Shown piece after piece: positions 6,062-14,224 of a stretch of DNA of 17,372 nt (positions within the stretch are counted from its first letter, which is position 1; each line of letters starts with the position of its first letter). The stretch comes from Bacteroidia bacterium (GTDB taxonomy: Bacteria > Bacteroidota > Bacteroidia > Bacteroidales > BM523). The stretch covers positions 1 to 17,372 of the forward strand of contig JACQWN010000346.1 in the NCBI GenBank assembly GCA_016209245.1, given 5' to 3'. The notes beneath the pieces are model-generated. The model made no database searches, had not been told where the DNA came from, and saw only the letters and a list, made by a program, of their open reading frames with translations. The position numbers and the translations under genes are program-made.

Positions 6062-9022
6062 ATGATTCTCATTCATAATCGCTTATTTATAATAATATTA
6101 ATTCTCATATTAATACCGCCTTGCAAAAGCAGTATTATCAGGGATCCCTGCGACAACTGCCCCGATGCAGGCATTGAATTATTTAAGCAGAAAAAATTCA
6201 AAGAAGCCCAAGCTTCATTTATGAAGTGCATAGCTTGCTTGAACAATCAATATCCGGCCAACGACAGCCTGTTTTATTATTTATACAATTACGTTGGCGC
6301 TGCTTGTTATTACCTTAACGATTTTGATAAAGCCACTGAATATTATAAGAAGACACTTGTATATCTTGAAAATTTCAGAAAGGAGTCTATTGCCGATAAA
6401 GCGAATATTTTAAACAATATTGCTGATGCTTATATGTTCAAAGGAGAATATGATTCATCGGAAGCATACTATAAAAAAAATCTTCTGTTAAAAAGAAAGC
6501 AGGCAGATACATTAAATTATGATTTTGCGCGTTCATATATTAATATGAGCGCTTTATATTATCGTTGCGGAAAAATTAACAAGGCGTTATATTATTCTGT
6601 TTTAGCCGAAAATATTATAAATAAAACGGAACCCCCGGATAAAGTCAAATTAGCAAGTCTTTATTTAAACCGTGGAAATATATATTTTGTGGATAAGCAG
6701 TATGACCCCGCGTTAATATATTATAATAATGCCTTAAACTATTTTACTGAAGCTGATTCGGCGCTATATCAAGAGCAGTTGTACAAAGTTTTACTAAACA
6801 CAGGGAGCATATATTTTTCGAAAAAAAGCTATGCTCAAGCGATAAATTTTTACAAAAGAGCGATTAATATTTACCAAAGCCCGAATCAGCTTGAGCGTAC
6901 TTATATCTGTAAATATTTAGCCAGGGCTTATGAAAAAACCGGGGAAAATTTGCTTGCAGAAAGATATTACAAATTATCGGTTGCCCTTTGCCCTGAAAAC
7001 AGACCTTTTGAACGGATTAAAAATATGATATACTATTTTAAATTCTGTTCGGTAGCCGGGGAAAAAGAATATTCCAAAGCGCTATCGGAACAGGCATTAA
7101 AGCTGTCGTTAGACGCATTCGGGGAGCATCACCCTCTGACTGCCGAATGCTATTATGTGATAGCAAAATGTTGCCTGATAAATGAGGATTTTAATACTGC
7201 GAGCAAATATTTTCAACTGGCGCTTATATCGGTATCTGACACTAGCTTTGGTTCGGAAGAAATATGTTCAAATCCTTTAGCGGAAAATGTTCTGTCGGAT
7301 ATTTTGTTTATAAAAATACTGGAGGGGAAGAGCACAGCTCTTTATAAAGCTGCCGCCGGGCGCGGCGATTACCTGCAATGTTCGTACAATACGATTAAGC
7401 TGTTGCTCGATGTAATTGCTCATGTAAGAAACAGGTATCTGACAAACGAAAGCAAATATTACCTTTCGGAAAATGAATATGATTATTACAATTTTGCTAT
7501 AGAAACCGCTTATGAAATGTATAAAACCACAGGTGATTCATTATATCTTAAAGAAGCTTTCGTATATGCCGACCGGAGCAAATATATTACATTAACGGAG
7601 TCGTTATTTAATCTGGAAAATAAAAAAATATGCAGAATTCCCGATACATTAATAAAAATTGAAAATCTGATATTAAAAAATATTGGCTTTTACAGAAGCA
7701 AATTACAGCAAGAAAACAGCTCGGGGAATCCTGATAGAGCAAAGCTGAATTTATGGAATGATAAGCTTTTTACGTTTAATAAAAAACTTTTTACATTAAC
7801 CAATTACTTTGAAAAACGATATCCTGAATATTATAAGCTCAAATACGATACTAATTATATCGGTTCGGTCGAGGCGTTACAGGAATATTTAGCCACCGAT
7901 AATTGTATGGTGGAATATTCAATTATTGATTCGGTGATTTATATTTTTCTTGTAACGGCTGATAATTTTTATGTTCATAAAGACACTCTTACAGGCGAAT
8001 TTTTTAACTCTCTTATGTCTATCGGGAATTCAATTGTTAGTTATAACCCCGATGAGCATACTGTACAACAATATGATTCGATGGTAAGAGGGTAGTATCG
8101 GCTGTATTGTACTTTAATAAAACCGGTCGGGGAGAAGCTAAAGAAAAAAATAATTGTTATTCCCTGCGAAATTCTTTCATCAATACCGTTTGAAGGGCTG
8201 ATTAGCCATGACAAAAAGGATACTGTTATTAATTATTCAGGTCTGGAATACCTTATTTATAAATATTCTATTTCATATACATTCACGGCGGAGCTTATCA
8301 AAAAAGAACATTTTATAAATGATAATTCATTGCTTGCATTTGCGCCGGGTTATGAAGGAGATATAAATTACCGTGGAATAGAGGCGAACGTTGAAGAAAT
8401 CAATACAATACCTGATGATTACCGCATAATGAAATTTACAGGGAAGGAAGCGACAAAGGGAAATTTTTTCTTATTTTATAATAAACATTCAATTATTCAT
8501 CTTGCTATGCATTCCGAAGCGAATCAGTCAAATGATATGCTTTCAAGATTAATTTTTTATGCCGGCAGCGCCAATGATGGCTCAATGTATGCTTACGAAC
8601 TGCTTGACATGGATTTTAAAAATAAAATAGTTGTTTTGAGCGGATGTAATACAGGAAGTGGAAAAATTATCAAAGGCGAAGGGGTATTTTCCCTTGCCAG
8701 AGCATTCATTATGGCAGGTTCTTCAACTGTGCTGTTTACTCAATGGGAGCTACGGGATATAACGGGCATGAATATCATGAGAAATTTTTACTCATGCTTG
8801 TACGATGGCTATAGTTTAGATTCGGCATTGTGGCGGGCAAAGCTGAAATTTCTTGAAAATGCCGAGCCGATGAAAGCGCATCCCGCTTTTTGGGCGAATT
8901 ATTTTCATGTGGGGAACGACAGGGCGTTGAAAATAACTAATTACAATAGCGCCATTATTGGATTTGGTATTTTAATGGTCGCCTGTTTGCTTTTGATTCT
9001 GTATTTCAAGTTTTTCAAGTAG
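6062..9022 (+). pseudogene. TPR-CHAT protease, interrupted by one in-frame TAG
   Basis: One reading frame of 986 codons spans this region, broken only by TAG at 8093-8095 (codon 678). The first piece (6062-8095) has an N-terminal hydrophobic export segment (residues 7-20) and then tetratricopeptide repeats (about 30-390; e.g. NNIADAYMFKGEYDSSEAYY). The CHAT domain begins near residue 600. After the stop, the same frame continues at once with conserved CHAT sequence: LYCTLIKP, the strand IIVIPCEILSSIPFEGL, the candidate catalytic His in IIHLAMH (codon 817) and the Cys in LSGCNTG (codon 862), then GEGVFSLARAF and HPAFWANYF. It ends in a membrane anchor (about 964-982). CHAT domains are caspase-like cysteine proteases. 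The stop removes the whole catalytic dyad from the TPR part. No good start codon precedes the second piece (only a TTG at 8330, inside the domain), so reinitiation is unlikely. It is either a recent pseudogene, a readthrough product or a sequence error. Confidence 0.85.
8093..8095 (+). other. In-frame amber codon inside the CHAT domain
   Basis: The context is GGG TAG TAT CGG. Protein similarity continues without a gap on both sides (DSMVRG, stop, YRLYCTLIKP), so this is a point nonsense codon rather than a frameshift or deletion. TAG ends intact genes here (5835, 15430), so it is not generally reassigned. Confidence 0.85.
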
Positions 9023-9859
9023 CTCTTTTACTTTGCCTCTATAAACGCTTTTTCTTTGAGCGCATTCATTTAGCAGGGAAAACGCCTTTGAATAATTGCC
9101 TGTTTTCACATAGCATAATCCGGCATACCATTCGGCGGTAATAAAAAAGCTGTTATTAGTTCTTAAAAGAAATTCAAGCTTGGCTGCGGCATCTTCAAAT
9201 TTTTTTAATTCAATATACGACATCGCCGTATAAAAAATATCAGCATTACTTGGATTTTCAATTCTTTTGAATGAATCAACAGCAGCTTCATATTTCCCGC
9301 TGCAGTAATATTTTTTTATTTCTGAAATTTTTTTATCTGATATTGAACGTTTGTAAATATCGGGCTGGTATTTTTCATAATACAGGCAGAACAAATCGTC
9401 GGGAGTATAATTTTCTTTTTTGAAAAAGTAAAGGATTGAAATGGTAGTGACTAATAATATAGTAATTGCGGCGGCAGCAACATAAATCAAAGGTCTCAAT
9501 TTTTTAATCTTCGTACTCTCGATACCTTTTCTTTTACTTCGGGTTACAATTTTCTTAAATTCTTCAAAATTTTTGCCGTATGATTTATCTGTATTTAATT
9601 TCTTATTATGTTCTTTCACCATGTCTTTTATTTCATCTGAATATCCGCTGTTCCGCATCTCATTTAAAGAAGATTTGATTTCGAGCATTGCGGCATGTTC
9701 TTTAAGGAAGCCATTAATATTCTTACATAAAGAAATATCATCTTTCAGCGTTTGATTGTTTTTAATTAGCTCTTCAAATTGTTTTTTTTCAAGCTCAGAT
9801 AAATCATTTTCAAGATATCTGAAAATATATTCAAATTTGTTATCTTCAGTTAATGTCAT
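8972..9859 (-). CDS. Anti-sigma-factor-like membrane protein with C-terminal TPRs
   Basis: Residues 1-60 (YIFRYLENDLSELEKKQFEE, then LKDDISLCKNINGFLKEH) resemble the helical N-terminal domain of Bacteroidota anti-sigma factors. A basic stretch (TRSKRKG to KIKKLR, 106-122) precedes one transmembrane segment (about 123-146), so the positive-inside rule puts the N-terminus in the cytoplasm. Residues 180-290 carry two or three TPR-like helix pairs (AAVDSFKRIENPSNADIFYTAM, AAAKLEFLLRT, WYAGLCYVKTGNYSKAFSLL), predicted to be periplasmic. The start lies 4 nt after the sigma-factor stop, so the two genes are almost certainly one transcript. A role as the cognate anti-sigma factor is inferred from this layout; there is no zinc-binding HxxxCxxC motif. 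Its 3' end overlaps the convergent TPR-CHAT frame by 51 bp. Confidence 0.82.
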   Translation of the reverse strand: MTLTEDNKFEYIFRYLENDLSELEKKQFEELIKNNQTLKDDISLCKNINGFLKEHAAMLEIKSSLNEMRNSGYSDEIKDMVKEHNKKLNTDKSYGKNFEEFKKIVTRSKRKGIESTKIKKLRPLIYVAAAAITILLVTTISILYFFKKENYTPDDLFCLYYEKYQPDIYKRSISDKKISEIKKYYCSGKYEAAVDSFKRIENPSNADIFYTAMSYIELKKFEDAAAKLEFLLRTNNSFFITAEWYAGLCYVKTGNYSKAFSLLNECAQRKSVYRGKVKELLEKLEIQNQKQTGDH

Positions 9860-9863
9860 AATA

Positions 9864-10430
9864 TTAGATGGTTAATTCGCAATATAATGGATTCTTTTTA
9901 ATCATTCCGGCAAGCTGTTTCTGGCAATATATTTTTTTATTATGAGTTTGCTTGGCGCTGCCGAATTCAGTAAGCCGGGCTATTTCCTCCATTGAATATT
10001 CATTGACATATAAAGTTAATATTTTCTGACAAATTTTGGAAAGCCTGTCAAAATATAAATAGTACAAATATTCCCTTGATAAAACATCCTTATAATCCAT
10101 AAGCTCCAGATTATCAATACACATTGAATAATTCTTCATGTTTTGCAGCTCTCCTTTTCTGTTACGCAAAATATTTTTCCATAAAAAAAAACAGGTTATA
10201 TAAATAAATGATTTTGGTGAAATGCTGGTATCAAAAATTTTATTTTTAATTTTATTATAAAGAATAAATAAAGATTCTTGAAGCATATCTTCGGCATCTT
10301 GTTCGGAACCGCTGTTGAGGAGCACCATTTTACGGATTACAGGGAAGTAATGATTGTAAATATACTTGAATACGAAAGGGTCTTTTTTTAAAATTCCGGT
10401 GATAATTTTTTTATCTGGAAGATCAAACAT
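9864..10430 (-). CDS. ECF-type RNA polymerase sigma factor
   Basis: The protein is 188 residues, the usual length of an extracytoplasmic-function sigma factor. Region 2 is about residues 15-92 (FVFKYIYNHYFPVIRKMVLLNSG, then DAEDMLQESLFILYNKI, the core-polymerase/-10 binding part). Region 4 is about 125-178, with a helix-turn-helix (LSKICQKILTLYVNEYSMEEIARLTEF, then KKIYCQKQLAGMI). There is no regulatory extension. It starts at ATG 10430-10428, only 15 nt after the tRNA-His 3' end, which leaves no room for a normal promoter. It probably shares the tRNA promoter or uses one inside the tRNA gene. The downstream anti-sigma-like gene and the convergent TPR-CHAT gene suggest it is kept inactive at the membrane until a signal arrives; that is inference. 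Confidence 0.9.
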   Translation of the reverse strand: MFDLPDKKIITGILKKDPFVFKYIYNHYFPVIRKMVLLNSGSEQDAEDMLQESLFILYNKIKNKIFDTSISPKSFIYITCFFLWKNILRNRKGELQNMKNYSMCIDNLELMDYKDVLSREYLYYLYFDRLSKICQKILTLYVNEYSMEEIARLTEFGSAKQTHNKKIYCQKQLAGMIKKNPLYCELTI

Positions 10431-10445
10431 AATATATGTATATCG

Positions 10446-10520
10446 GGTGGATGACCGGATTCGAACCGGCGACCTTCAGAGCCACAATCTGACGCTCTGA
10501 CCAAACTAAGCTACACCCAC
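10446..10520 (-). tRNA. tRNA-His (GTG anticodon)
   Basis: On the minus strand the cloverleaf is complete. The acceptor GTGGGTG pairs with CATCCAC, with one G-T wobble. The D arm is GCTTAGTTTGGTCAGAGC. The anticodon stem TCAGA/TCTGA encloses loop TTGTGGC, giving anticodon GTG. The T arm is CCGGTTCGAATCCGG. A G precedes position 1 (plus-strand C at 10521), as expected for the extra G-1 of tRNA-His, which can pair with discriminator C73. The CCA end is not encoded (CGA follows). Confidence 0.96.
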
Positions 10521-10531
10521 CATAAAGAGTG

Positions 10532-10562
10532 CAAAGATAATAGAATATTGATAGTTTTACAA
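10532..10562 (-). promoter_or_regulatory. Promoter of tRNA-His (and probably the sigma operon)
   Basis: On the minus strand there is TTG (plus-strand 10560-10562), a 20-nt spacer, and TATCTTTG (plus-strand 10532-10539), an exact TAnnTTTG. It ends 11 nt before the tRNA 5' end. It is the only good promoter upstream of the sigma gene. Confidence 0.65.
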
Positions 10563-10582
10563 GACATTATAATAAAATTCCT

Positions 10583-10590
10583 TATCTTTG
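10583..10590 (+). promoter_or_regulatory. -7 element of a plus-strand promoter
   Basis: TATCTTTG is an exact TAnnTTTG match, 52 nt upstream of the ATG of the Rpn-like remnant. The -33 partner is weak (TTTTAC around 10555-10560), so the call rests mainly on the -7 box. It diverges from the tRNA promoter. Confidence 0.4.
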
Positions 10591-10642
10591 TACCTGCATT
10601 TCAGAATATATTTATTAATTTTGTGTTGTAAAACAGAATAAT

Positions 10643-11059
10643 ATGAAAATTGTTAACCCGCTATATGACAAAGCTTTTAAGTACCTAATGGAGATGGATA
10701 GTAACTTTCGCCGTCAGTTGGAAGGCGAGGAAGAAATTGACACTATTTTCGATGAACAGGAGGCCAAGTTTCTAAAACAAATTGAGGAAGAAAGAAAACA
10801 AAAGGAGGAAGAAAGAAAACAAAAGGAAGAAGCTATTAAGCAAAAAGAAGAAGAACGAAAACAAAAAGAAGAAGCCATAAAGCGTGAAGAAGAAGAATGA
10901 AAACAAAAAGAAGAAGCCATAAAACGTGAAGAAGAAGGGCAAAGACAAAAAGAGGCGCTTATCATCAAATTAGTTAAACAAATGAAAAACTCCGGGTTTT
11001 CTATAGACGAAATTGCTTCGGAAACTGGGTTGGGGAAGGACATTATTGCGAAACTATAG
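10643..11059 (+). pseudogene. Remnant of Rpn/PD-(D/E)XK nuclease-family transposase gene
   Basis: One frame of 138 codons runs from ATG 10643 to TAG 11057-11059, with TGA at 10898-10900 inside it. The first 17 residues, MKIVNPLYDKAFKYLME, match the usual start of Bacteroidota Rpn-like PD-(D/E)XK transposase proteins. These are normally about 280-350 aa. Directly after them comes what is normally the C-terminal tail: FRRQLEGEEEIDTIFDEQEAK, a charged coiled coil, then the small HTH-like end MKNSGFSIDEIASETGLGKDI. The nuclease core is absent, so an internal deletion of several hundred bases fused head to tail. The TGA stands where the repeat units have CGA (EERKQKE), so it is a C-to-T change. 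The product cannot be an active nuclease; the 85-aa or tail peptide may still be made. Confidence 0.75.
10784..10954 (+). repeat. Coding tandem repeat, 7-8 codon units (KQKEE coiled coil)
   Basis: Irregular tandem units encode variants of ERKQKEE and AIKQKEE at about 21-24 nt per unit, very rich in A and G on the plus strand. Such tracts change length by slippage. They encode the coiled coil of the Rpn-like remnant. Confidence 0.75.
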
Positions 11060-11077
11060 TAGGCTTTATTAAAATTG
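11046..11077 (+). promoter_or_regulatory. Possible promoter of the rsfS-ftsH cluster
   Basis: TTG (11046-11048), 21 nt, then TAAAATTG (11070-11077), one mismatch from TAnnTTTG. It overlaps the 3' end of the Rpn-like remnant and lies 31 nt before the rsfS ATG. Confidence 0.35.
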
Positions 11078-11107
11078 TCAAGGATTAATTCTAAAATAAA
11101 CGAATAT

Positions 11108-11473
11108 ATGCCAAAGACGAAAAGGGCTACTTCAAAAGGATTATTAAAGGCAATAATAGAGGGGATTCAGGATAAAAAGGGCGAGGATATTATAAGTATC
11201 GAGCTTTCGGGAATTGAAAATGCCGTATGCAAATATTTTGTAATATGCCATGCAAATACTAATATTCAGGTACGGGCGATAGCCGAAAATATTGAAAAAC
11301 ATGTAAAAAACGAGCTCAATGAAAATGTCTGGCATGTTGAAGGTAAGGAAAATTCACAATGGTTGTTGCTTGATTATATAGATATTGTTGTTCATATATT
11401 TCAGCAGCCATTCCGTGAATTTTATAACTTGGAAGGGTTATGGGCTGATGCAAATATTAACAGAATAAATTAA
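11108..11473 (+). CDS. rsfS: Ribosomal silencing factor RsfS (Iojap family)
   Basis: RsfS binds ribosomal protein L14 and blocks joining of the subunits when nutrients are scarce. The 121-residue product has the family features: an N-terminal helix (LLKAIIEGIQDKKGEDIISIEL), the core strand CKYFVICHANTNIQVRAIAENIEKHV, WHVEGKENSQWLLLDYIDIVVHIF, and the end FREFYNLEGLWADA. I chose ATG 11108. A frame-open TTG at 11075 would add 11 residues that the family normally lacks. The stop is followed by a single base and then the ftsH ATG (11475), so translation is probably coupled, as is usual for this pair in Bacteroidota. The gene itself is intact. Confidence 0.9.
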   Translation: MPKTKRATSKGLLKAIIEGIQDKKGEDIISIELSGIENAVCKYFVICHANTNIQVRAIAENIEKHVKNELNENVWHVEGKENSQWLLLDYIDIVVHIFQQPFREFYNLEGLWADANINRIN

Positions 11474-11474
11474 A

Positions 11475-13396
11475 ATGGCAGAAAAAAATAATAAAGAGAA
11501 CAAAATAGAAAATTTTTTACCAGGCAAAAAAAACAAGCCGAAGTTTAATATTTATTGGGTTTACGGTCTTATCGCCGTTGTTTTTATTGTACTTGCCACA
11601 TTTAATAATTTCACTTCAAAGAGCATAAAAACCAACTGGCAGGATTTTGAGAACAAAATGCTTAAACCTGGCGATGTTGACAAGATTATAATAGTAAATG
11701 ACGAGCGGATAGAAATATATATTAAACCGGAAAAATTAGAATCAGACCCTAAAAAGTATGCAGATGTACTTGATAAGAACAGCACTTTTTCATTTGGTGG
11801 CCCTCCTTATTATTTTGAGATGCCCGGGGAGGCATTCAAAGAAAATTTGCAAAAAGCTCAAACCGAGCGAGGCTGCCCCAATATTATACCGGAATACGAA
11901 ACCAGAAAGGATTGGACGGGCGATATTATAGGGTGGGTAGTTCTTCCTTTGGTTCTTATAGGAGTCTGGATATTTATATTCAGGAAGATGAGCGGTTCAG
12001 GCGGAGGCGGAGGCCCACATATATTTAATATAGGCAGATCCAAAGCCAAAATATTTGATAAAGAGGCGAATATTAAGACTGATTTCAAAGATGTAGCCGG
12101 TTTAGAAGAGGCAAAGGTGGAAATACAGGAGATAGTTGATTTTCTTAAGAATCCGAAGAAATACACACAGCTTGGCGGAAAAATACCTAAAGGAGCTTTG
12201 CTTGTCGGGCCACCGGGAACCGGGAAAACCTTGCTTGCTAAAGCCGTTGCCGGTGAGGCGAATGTGCCTTTTTTCTCAATATCAGGTTCCGATTTTGTAG
12301 AAATGTTTGTTGGAGTGGGAGCTTCACGCGTCAGGGACCTTTTCAAACAAGCCAAAGATAAAGCCCCATGTATAGTATTTATTGACGAAATTGATGCAGT
12401 AGGCCGTTCGCGCAGCAGAAATCCGAATTTCGGAGCTAATGATGAAAGAGAAAATACGCTTAACCAACTGCTGACCGAGATGGATGGTTTCGATACAAAC
12501 AGCGGGGTAATTATTCTTGCAGCAACTAACCGTGCCGATATTCTTGACAAAGCCCTGATGAGAGCCGGTCGTTTCGACCGCCAGATTCACGTTGAATTAC
12601 CTGAATTAAATGAAAGAAAAGAAATATTTATAGTACATACCAAGCCATTGAAGCTTGATGATTCAGTTGATGTCCAATTTCTTGCACGGCAAACACCTGG
12701 ATTTTCCGGCGATGAGCGAGAAATGACAAAACCGCTGTCGGCAGGCAGGATTTTCTCGATGCTGTTGACAGAATTATTGGCGGACTTGAGAAACGGAATA
12801 AAATTATTACTGCTGTCGAAAAAAAGACAATTGCATATCATGAGGCAGGGCATGCAACAGTCAGTTGGCTTCTTGAATATGCAAACCCTCTTGTAAAAGT
12901 TACTATTGTTCCACGCGGTCAATCGTTAGGCGCCGCCTGGTATCTGCCCGAAGAAAGAAAACTGACAACAACAGAGCAGATGCTCGATGATATGTGTTCC
13001 ACTCTTGGAGGCAGGGCGGCAGAAGATTTAATATTCGGGAAAATATCAACAGGTGCGCTTAATGACCTTGAACGCATTACTAAACAAGCATATGCAATGG
13101 TTTCTTATTTCGGCATGAGCAAAGAAATCGGAAATACCAGCTTTTATGATTCTACCGGCGTGAATGAATACAGCTTCAATAAACCATATAGCGAAAAAAC
13201 AGCTCAAATCATTGATGAAGAGGTTAATAAAATTATCAGCACACAATACCAACGAGCAAAACAAATATTATCTGATAACTATAATAATTATATAATACTT
13301 GCCGAACGCTTGCTCGATAAAGAGGTAATTTTCAGCGAAGATCTAGAAGATATTTTCGGAAAAAGGCTATTTAGCGGAACCGATAAAAATTTGTAA
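11475..13396 (+). pseudogene. ftsH: ATP-dependent zinc metalloprotease FtsH, broken by internal deletion and frameshift
   Basis: FtsH is a membrane AAA+ protease that degrades misfolded membrane proteins and short-lived regulators. The first part (to about 12710) is normal: TM 27-43, periplasmic domain, TM 152-170, Gly linker, Walker A GPPGTGKT (245-252), Walker B VFIDEIDAVG (301-310), second region of homology with AGRFDR (364-369), and LARQTPGFSG (403-412). The family then continues ADIANVCNEAALIA before ARNDK. Here only five bases (GATGA, 12711-12715) lie between SG and ARNDK, a net loss of about 37 nt that shifts the frame. The original frame ends at 12896 after 61 foreign residues. The second frame (12716-13396) carries the peptidase: HEAGH zinc motif at 12839-12853, VPRGQSLGAAWYLPEE, GGRAAEDLIFG, and GALNDLERITKQA with the third zinc ligand. 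Neither piece alone can be a working protease. Confidence 0.92.
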
Positions 13397-13524
13397 CTAT
13401 TATACTGAATGAAATTGAATTTGTAAACTATTTTAACAGAATGGGGGAATGGGGGAACGGGCGAAACGGTGATTTGTCGCCCCTTCTCCGTTTCTCCCCT
13501 TCTCCACTTCTGTAACTATTTTTT
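13391..13524. repeat. G-rich hairpin element between direct repeats
   Basis: An imperfect inverted repeat (13436-13513) begins ACAGAATGGGGG and ends CCACTTCTGT. Inside it are G-rich then C-rich tracts and the pair GGGCGA/TCGCCC around 13460-13482. It is flanked by TGTAAACTATTTT (13422-13434) and TGTAACTATTTTT (13511-13523), with a third copy, TGTAACTATTAT, at 13392-13403 overlapping the ftsH stop. The GC-rich run stands out against the AT-rich surroundings. It could be a small mobile hairpin element with flanking duplications, or a structured intergenic region. Confidence 0.55.
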
Positions 13525-13554
13525 GCAAACCTGATTTCTTTAAGTATAATATTG
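13522..13554 (+). promoter_or_regulatory. Possible promoter of the LUD-cdsA-folB genes
   Basis: TTTG (13522-13525), 21 nt, then TAATATTG (13547-13554), one mismatch from TAnnTTTG, 18 nt before the ATG at 13573. It would let the downstream genes be expressed independently of the damaged ftsH. Confidence 0.4.
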
Positions 13555-13572
13555 AAAATAATAAATGAATCC

Positions 13573-14223
13573 ATGGACACTTCCAGAGAACAAATATTAA
13601 AACGAATAAAAACCGCATTAAAAAAAACTGCCGTTCCGGCCGATATTGAGAAACCTGATTTCTCATCACAGGTATTTAATATTAGCCCCGATTCGCTTGA
13701 AATACGATTTGTTGAAGAGCTGCAGAAAGTAAACGGCAGGTTCGTTTTTTGTCTTAATGAATACGAACTGATTGAAAATTTACAGACATTATGCAAGCAA
13801 TCGGGATGGGATTCTGTTTTTTGCGTTGATAAAGAGGTTCAGAAAATTCTTATTAATGCCGGTATCGCTTTTAATACGGGAGTCGGGGATTTTTATGTTA
13901 TGAATACCGGTATTACACGTTGCGAATATCTTGTTGCACGCACCGGAAGCATTGTAGTATCTTCCGCCCACCATTCAGGAAGAAGAATGAATGTTTTTCC
14001 TCCTGTTCATATAATTATCGCTTATACTTCACAAATAGTAGAAGAATTAAAAGATGCCTTTACCGGACTAAAAAGCAGATACAACGGACAATTACCTTCT
14101 ATGATTTCCACCATTACTGGGCCCAGCCGCACTTCCGATATCGAAAAAACCTTGGTGCTTGGCGCTCATGGCCCTAAAGAATTATATGTATTCCTGGTAA
14201 ACGACAGGATATTGGAAGATTAA
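13573..14223 (+). CDS. LUD domain protein (LutC/YkgG family)
   Basis: The 216-residue product starts with the helix MDTSREQILKRIKTALKK and has the LUD signatures TGVGDFYVMNTGITRCEYLVARTGSIVV (about 102-129), GPSRTSDIE (183-191) and LGAHGPKEL (196-204). LutC-type proteins belong to the LutABC lactate oxidation complex. No lutA or lutB is here, and this stand-alone copy between ftsH and cdsA is a common Bacteroidota arrangement whose exact role I cannot state. I chose ATG 13573 because the upstream TTG (13552) adds residues that the family lacks. The cdsA ATG follows the stop after one base, so translation is probably coupled. Confidence 0.85.
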   Translation: MDTSREQILKRIKTALKKTAVPADIEKPDFSSQVFNISPDSLEIRFVEELQKVNGRFVFCLNEYELIENLQTLCKQSGWDSVFCVDKEVQKILINAGIAFNTGVGDFYVMNTGITRCEYLVARTGSIVVSSAHHSGRRMNVFPPVHIIIAYTSQIVEELKDAFTGLKSRYNGQLPSMISTITGPSRTSDIEKTLVLGAHGPKELYVFLVNDRILED

Positions 14224-14224
14224 A

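Noticed and set aside
8330..9022. Separate 230-aa CHAT gene starting at TTG 8330
   Set aside because: Conserved CHAT sequence runs in the same frame from 8102 onward, so the TTG is internal and the piece is the C-terminal part of one interrupted gene.
10898..10900. In-frame TGA as recoding (selenocysteine or TGA sense codon)
   Set aside because: It replaces an Arg CGA in a repeat unit inside a gene already missing its core, and conserved positions elsewhere do not use TGA. A point mutation is simpler.
10784..10954. CRISPR-like or satellite array
   Set aside because: The units are contiguous codon repeats for a coiled coil, with no spacers. No CRISPR array was seen anywhere in the window.
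10714..11043. Minus-strand frame of 109 codons rich in Ser and Phe
   Set aside because: It is the complement of the Lys/Glu tandem repeat, whose A/G-rich codons cannot give stops in that frame; shadow.
11075..11107. TTG start for rsfS
   Set aside because: It adds 11 residues not expected in the family; ATG 11108 gives the usual length.
11858..12550. Minus-strand frame of 230 codons
   Set aside because: It lies opposite the clearly coding AAA domain of FtsH and shows no recognisable protein features.
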